Below are positions 61,970 to 64,000 of a stretch of DNA of 64,000 bases, in pieces. Both the position numbers and the translations under genes were made by a program. The DNA is from Thorsellia kenyensis. GTDB lineage: Bacteria; Pseudomonadota; Gammaproteobacteria; Enterobacterales; Thorselliaceae. The stretch's first letter is position 1. Every line of letters starts with the position of its first letter. The stretch covers positions 1 through 64,000 of the forward strand of contig NZ_JBHLXE010000071.1 in assembly GCF_042432445.1 (NCBI RefSeq). Direction: 5' to 3'. The notes beneath the pieces are model-generated. The model was not told where the DNA came from, did not search any database, and saw only the letters and a program-made list of their open reading frames with translations.

Positions 61970-62078
61970 TTAATTCCTTTGGTTCTGTTGTCTCTTTTTG
62001 TCCCTAAAAAGAAAGTAAAAATAAAATAGAGTCAATTAATACGAATGATTTAAATCATCTACTCCTTAAAACTAAAAT

Positions 62079-62103
62079 CCCCAAGCAGCCTTAGCGCTTG
62101 AGG
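62079..62103 (-). terminator. Terminator of aspC
   Basis: On the minus strand CCTCAAGC-N9-GCTTGGGG (one T-G pair) is followed by ATTTTAGTTTT, 54 nt after the aspC stop. Confidence 0.75.
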
Positions 62104-62157
62104 ATAATAAGTTAACGAGTTTTAGCGACAGACTTGAAAATAATATGCAAAACTCAC

Positions 62158-63348
62158 TTATAACACAGCAACAATGGCTTTACATAGAGCTTGAATATTA
62201 TGATCAGTCATCCCAGCCACATTAATGCGACCTGAGCTTACCGCATAAATAGCGAACTCATCTTTTAGACGCGCAACCTGATCGCTATTTAACCCACTAA
62301 AGGAGAACATTCCGTATTGCCTTTGGATAAAACTGAAATCTTGTGTCGCGCCATGTTCTTTAAGAAGACGAACAAATTCATCACGCATTTTTTTTATACG
62401 GGCACGCATATCTGTCAATTCCGATTCCCACTCTTTACGAAGAACAGGATTTTCTAGAATAGTCGCTACGATAGAAGCACCGTGTGCTGGAGGATTTGAA
62501 TAGTTTGCTCTAATGACGGATTTGATTTGGCTAAATGCTTTATCAGCATCTTCTTGAGATGCTGCAATCAATGTACAAGCACCTACCCTTTCGTTATATA
62601 AGCCAAAATTCTTAGAGTAGGAACTGGCAACCATTAATTCCCTATGATTTTTAGCAAAGGCGCGCAAGCCTTCGGCATCTTCTTCTAAGCCTCTAGCAAA
62701 TCCTTGATACGCAAAATCAAATAAAGGTAATAAGCCTTTTGCTCGAGACAAATCGGCGAGTTGTTCCCACTGGGACAAAGTAGGATCGATACCTGTAGGG
62801 TTATGGCAACATCCGTGGAATAAAACAATGTCACCTTCCTGCGCTTGGTTTAAATCCTCGAGCATGCCTTCAAAATCAAGAGATTTATTTGCCGCATCAT
62901 AATAAGCATAATCGCATACTTCGATGCCGACTGCTTTAAAAATATTATGGTGATTTGGCCAGGTAGGTTTGCTGATCCAAACACGCTTAGCTGAAGTATT
63001 GTTTGCTAAAAATTCAGCAGCAACACGTAAAGCACCTGTTCCACCTGGAGTTTGGGCTGTTGATGCTCTTTTGTCGCTGATAATCGCACTGTCTTTACCA
63101 AATAAAAGTTCCTGTGTAGCTTTTGCAAACGCAGCTAACCCATCGATCCCTAAATAATTTTTAGTTTTTTCGCATTCTAATAAAAGCGCTTCGGCTTTTT
63201 TAACACTATTTAATACAGGTGTATCCCCAAATTCATTTTTATACACACCGATCCCAAGATTAATTTTATTAGGGCGAGAGTCGGCTTTAAAAAGATCTGC
63301 TAAACCTAAAATCGGATCGGCGGGTGCTTTGATAATGTTTTCAAACAT
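62158..63348 (-). CDS. aspC: Aspartate aminotransferase
   Basis: PLP enzyme that interconverts aspartate and oxaloacetate; it can also aminate aromatic keto acids. The 396-aa length equals E. coli AspC. It keeps APADPILGLADLF, INLGIGVYKNE, TAQTPGGTGALRVA, HGCCHNPTGIDPT, ASSYSKNFGLYNERVGA (PLP Lys) and SGRINVAGMT (substrate Arg). TyrB is less likely because of these blocks and because aspC lies next to an outer-membrane porin, as in E. coli (ompF-aspC). Confidence 0.96.
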   Translation of the reverse strand: MFENIIKAPADPILGLADLFKADSRPNKINLGIGVYKNEFGDTPVLNSVKKAEALLLECEKTKNYLGIDGLAAFAKATQELLFGKDSAIISDKRASTAQTPGGTGALRVAAEFLANNTSAKRVWISKPTWPNHHNIFKAVGIEVCDYAYYDAANKSLDFEGMLEDLNQAQEGDIVLFHGCCHNPTGIDPTLSQWEQLADLSRAKGLLPLFDFAYQGFARGLEEDAEGLRAFAKNHRELMVASSYSKNFGLYNERVGACTLIAASQEDADKAFSQIKSVIRANYSNPPAHGASIVATILENPVLRKEWESELTDMRARIKKMRDEFVRLLKEHGATQDFSFIQRQYGMFSFSGLNSDQVARLKDEFAIYAVSSGRINVAGMTDHNIQALCKAIVAVL

Positions 63349-63702
63349 AGGGGCTCCTGAGTATTAAAAGTGGAATAGACTAAATATTATCGCTATTGAA
63401 TCAGTAATCAAATACAGATATTAATAGAAATAATTAACTTAACGTACTAATAATCATACCAGTGTGGGTGTAATAAAAAAAGGGATATAAAATTTTTTTT
63501 TGCATCTTATCATTACTAATTTTTAATTGGCAAAAATATTAGCAAAATGCAATGAGACAAAGTTTGATGGGAATTACTCGAAATAGCTTAAAAATTCAGA
63601 AGAATAAAAATTAAATTAATACTCACATTTAAATTAAAAAACAGCACCGAAGTGCTGTTTTTATTTACTTTAACTCAACTCTCACATAAGTGAGAAGTTA
63701 AA
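63349..63702. other. Porin-aspC intergenic region
   Basis: AT-rich; holds the porin terminator (63637-63662) and presumably the aspC promoter. Nothing else recognised. Confidence 0.5.
63637..63662 (-). terminator. Terminator of the porin gene
   Basis: On the minus strand ACAGCAC-TTCG-GTGCTGT, a UUCG-type tetraloop hairpin, flanked by A-run and T-run. It follows the porin stop by 40 nt. Confidence 0.9.
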
Positions 63703-64000
63703 TTAGAAGCTGTAAGTTAAACGAGCTGTGAATTGATCGTCAGCAGCAATACCAGCATAGTTAGTATACTCTGCTTCATCATCAATTAAGTTGAATTTAT
63801 AACCTACTGCCATATCCATGTTTTTGTTAAATGAGTATTCTGCACCAATACCGACATATTTAGTTACATAAGCATCAGATACTCTATTGTTAGCATCTGT
63901 GTAAATACCATTGTCTTTGATATCACGAGCACGTAATTGATTATAAACAATGCTTGGTGTTAAACCAAAATCAAATGTATAATTCGCAACTGCTTCAAGA
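63703..64000 (-). CDS. Outer-membrane porin, 3' end (OmpF/OmpC type)
   Basis: The last 98 codons of a gene that starts beyond the window. The product has alternating aromatic/polar beta-strands (ANYTFDFGLTPSIVYNQLRA, KYVGIGAEYSFNKNMDMAVGYKFN) and ends in QFTARLTYSF with the C-terminal Phe needed for outer-membrane assembly. The strand pattern and its place before aspC fit a trimeric general porin like OmpF/OmpC. Confidence 0.88.
   Translation of the reverse strand, partial: LEAVANYTFDFGLTPSIVYNQLRARDIKDNGIYTDANNRVSDAYVTKYVGIGAEYSFNKNMDMAVGYKFNLIDDEAEYTNYAGIAADDQFTARLTYSF

Overview
The window is a stretch of core chromosome from a low-GC gammaproteobacterium. Nearly every protein is a clear orthologue of an Escherichia coli protein, and many E. 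coli gene clusters are kept: rpsU-dnaG-rpoD-tRNA-Ile2, cyoABCDE, rpsO-pnp-nlpI-deaD, cysK-ptsH-ptsI-crr, the tsaE-amiB-mutL-miaA-hfq-hflX-hflK-hflC-purA supercluster, yajG/bolA and porin-aspC. The strongly AT-rich intergenic DNA, a short Haemophilus-type TyrR and a cytochrome bo3 oxidase together suggest the Orbales (Gilliamella/Orbus/Frischella type, insect-gut bacteria). That placement is inference from gene content only; no 16S gene is present.

Layout. 0.3-4.2 kb: fkpA, a Dabb-domain gene, then tyrA and aroF, divergently transcribed around TyrR-box-like sites. 4.7-9.2 kb: the macromolecular synthesis cluster rpsU, dnaG, rpoD, then tRNA-Ile2(CAU). 9.2-16.9 kb: a 0.9 kb gene-free gap, an RDD membrane protein, cyoABCDE and a 1 kb gene-free gap. 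16.9-21 kb: class I fumarase, yajG, bolA, nadR. 21-29.2 kb: rpsO, pnp, nlpI and deaD, then zipA and tyrR. 29.2-30.9 kb: a decayed IS5-family element. 30.9-36.4 kb: cysK, the PTS genes and csdA. 36.5-49.8 kb: purA, hflC/K, hflX, hfq, miaA, mutL, amiB, tsaE, queG. 49.9-51.7 kb: lysC with its lysine riboswitch. 51.7-64 kb: an LTA-synthase-like transferase, rnk, ghrA, a YdgA-like protein, an alpha/beta hydrolase without its catalytic Ser, bglA, pgpA, aspC and the 3' end of a porin.

How the genes connect. AroF and TyrA are the first and last committed steps toward tyrosine, and their probable repressor TyrR lies in the same window. CysK, the PTS proteins and crr link sulfur assimilation with sugar uptake; a CRP-like site lies between cysK and ptsH. 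LysC and AspC supply the aspartate family, with lysC under riboswitch control. Cytochrome bo3 and fumarase indicate respiratory metabolism.

I found no convincing new multi-gene system. The most unusual signals are three short tandem repeats in the tsaE-amiB-mutL...hflK cluster (an 8-copy pentanucleotide in the tsaE/queG divergent promoter region, a 5-copy heptanucleotide at the amiB stop before mutL, and an 18-bp repeat before hflK), a TyrR box over the aroF start codon, a TyrR with an altered Walker B motif, a hydrolase whose nucleophile Ser is Gly, and a small hydrophobic ORF ending inside a terminator upstream of queG.
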